Assembly (NCBI GenBank): GCA_027490455.1
Contig: JAIXYC010000124.1
Location: forward strand, 1 to 45,821
Source of the DNA: Sphingomonadales bacterium
Lineage (GTDB): Bacteria > Pseudomonadota > Alphaproteobacteria > Sphingomonadales > Sphingomonadaceae
Reading direction: 5' to 3'
DNA length: 45,821 bases
The translations under genes and the position numbers were made by a program. The notes beneath the pieces are model-generated. The model did not search any database and was not told the origin of the DNA. It saw only the letters and a list, made by a program, of their open reading frames with translations. Positions 45,187-45,821 of the stretch are shown here, piece by piece; positions within the stretch are counted from its first letter, which is position 1, and each line of letters begins with the position of its first letter.

Positions 45187-45821
45187 ATGGCAGGCCATAG
45201 CAAATTCAAAAATATCCAACATCGTAAGGGCGCTCAGGACAAAAAGCGTTCGGCGCAATTTTCCAAGCTGTCGCGCGAAATTACCGTGGCGGCGAAAATG
45301 GGCATGCCCGATCCCGACATGAACCCGCGCCTTCGCCTTGCGGTGAACGCGGCCAAGGCGCAATCGATGCCCAAGGATAATATCCAGCGCGCAATCGACA
45401 AGGCAGCCGGCGGCGACGCGGAAAGCTATGATGAAATGCGCTATGAAGGCTATGGCCCCGGCGGCGTTGCGATCATCGTTGAGGCATTGACCGACAACCG
45501 CAACCGCACCGCGACCAATGTGCGCACAGCATTCAGCAAAAATGGCGGCAATCTTGGCGCATCCGGCGCGGTGAGCCACGGGTTCGACCGCATGGGCCTG
45601 ATCACTTACCCCATCAGCGCAGGCGACGCCGACAGCGTCTTTGAAGCGGCATTGGAAGCTGGCGCAGAAGATGTGGAGTCGAGCGAAGATGAACACAGCA
45701 TCTGGACCGCAATGGACAGCTTGCATGAAGTCGCCAAGGCGCTCGAAGCGACACTTGGCGAGGCAGAAAGCGCAAAGCTCGCATGGAAGCCACAGGTTTT
45801 GGTCGAAGTCGACGAAGCCAA
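45187..45821 (+). CDS. YebC/PmpR-family protein, 3' end outside the window
   Basis: The first 211 residues of a YebC/TACO1-type protein, about 85 percent of the usual length; the frame is open to the window edge. The start [20 protein letters not shown] and the segments [39 protein letters not shown] and [17 protein letters not shown] are highly characteristic. The family was described as transcription regulators; recent work ties it to translation of proline-rich stretches. It starts after a 205-base gap that carries the hairpin at 45012-45040. In many bacteria this gene precedes ruvC and ruvAB, which could lie beyond the edge. Confidence 0.95.
   Translation, partial: MAGHSKFKNIQHRKGAQDKKRSAQFSKLSREITVAAKMGMPDPDMNPRLRLAVNAAKAQSMPKDNIQRAIDKAAGGDAESYDEMRYEGYGPGGVAIIVEALTDNRNRTATNVRTAFSKNGGNLGASGAVSHGFDRMGLITYPISAGDADSVFEAALEAGAEDVESSEDEHSIWTAMDSLHEVAKALEATLGEAESAKLAWKPQVLVEVDEA

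Noticed and set aside
1-45821. CRISPR arrays, tRNA/rRNA genes, prophage or defence islands
   Set aside because: No regularly spaced repeats, no cloverleaf or rRNA-like stretches in the gaps, and no integrase, phage or restriction-type motifs in any frame were noticed.

Overview
This window reads as a chromosomal segment of an alphaproteobacterium, most likely of the order Sphingomonadales (Sphingopyxis/Sphingorhabdus-like). The pointers are the serC RNA motif ahead of serC, a GapR (DUF2312) protein, UbiK and YbjN-type small proteins, hisZ next to purA, a large TonB-dependent receptor, and alphaproteobacterial CGTCAT-type palindromic repeats. Genes are densely packed and codon use looks uniform. 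No prophage, plasmid, CRISPR, rRNA or tRNA was found. The only element that looks mobile is a short non-coding inverted-repeat element behind cpaF.

Layout. 1-2829: start of an unidentified minus-strand gene, a Spinster-like MFS transporter, and purA convergent with it. 2968-7017: a minus-strand amino-acid cluster read serC RNA motif > serC > serA > hisZ (> purA). 7063-10336: PepSY-like secreted protein with an MsrQ-like haem membrane protein, an extensin-like lipoprotein, a LOG-family protein and a membrane-anchored cytochrome c. 10483-15252: pheA, polA (convergent) and an EamA transporter. 15417-17213: an isolated cpaF/tadA-type ATPase whose stop codon lies in the left end of a 267-bp MITE-like element. 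17221-24906: a TlpA-like lipoprotein, then a seven- to eight-gene co-directional run argH > LptM-like lipoprotein > lysA > siroheme synthase N-domain > proC > secreted amidase > two hotdog thioesterases, with 4-base stop/start overlaps at several joints.

24909-31968 is a minus-strand block: YbjN, UbiK, TspO/MBR, a small beta-rich protein, a two-domain M16 peptidase and a penicillin-acylase-type Ntn hydrolase. 32189-34765 is clpB. 34830-40811 is the most accessory-looking part: a small secreted Cys-pair protein, a TPR plus aspartyl/asparaginyl beta-hydroxylase gene, a divergent sulfotransferase-like gene 32 bases away, and a 1057-residue TonB-dependent receptor with an EF-hand-like loop. 41153-45821 returns to housekeeping: a periplasmic cyclophilin with queA, pyk, DUF1244, gapR and the 5' part of a yebC-family gene.

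Working together. The serC/serA pair supplies serine and argH/lysA/proC/pheA make arginine, lysine, proline and phenylalanine. The M16 peptidase, acylase and amidase are exported hydrolases. The best candidate for an undescribed system is the TonB receptor with its beta-hydroxylase and sulfotransferase-like neighbours. That functional link is inference from gene proximity. All family calls come from reading translated motifs; no database search was possible.
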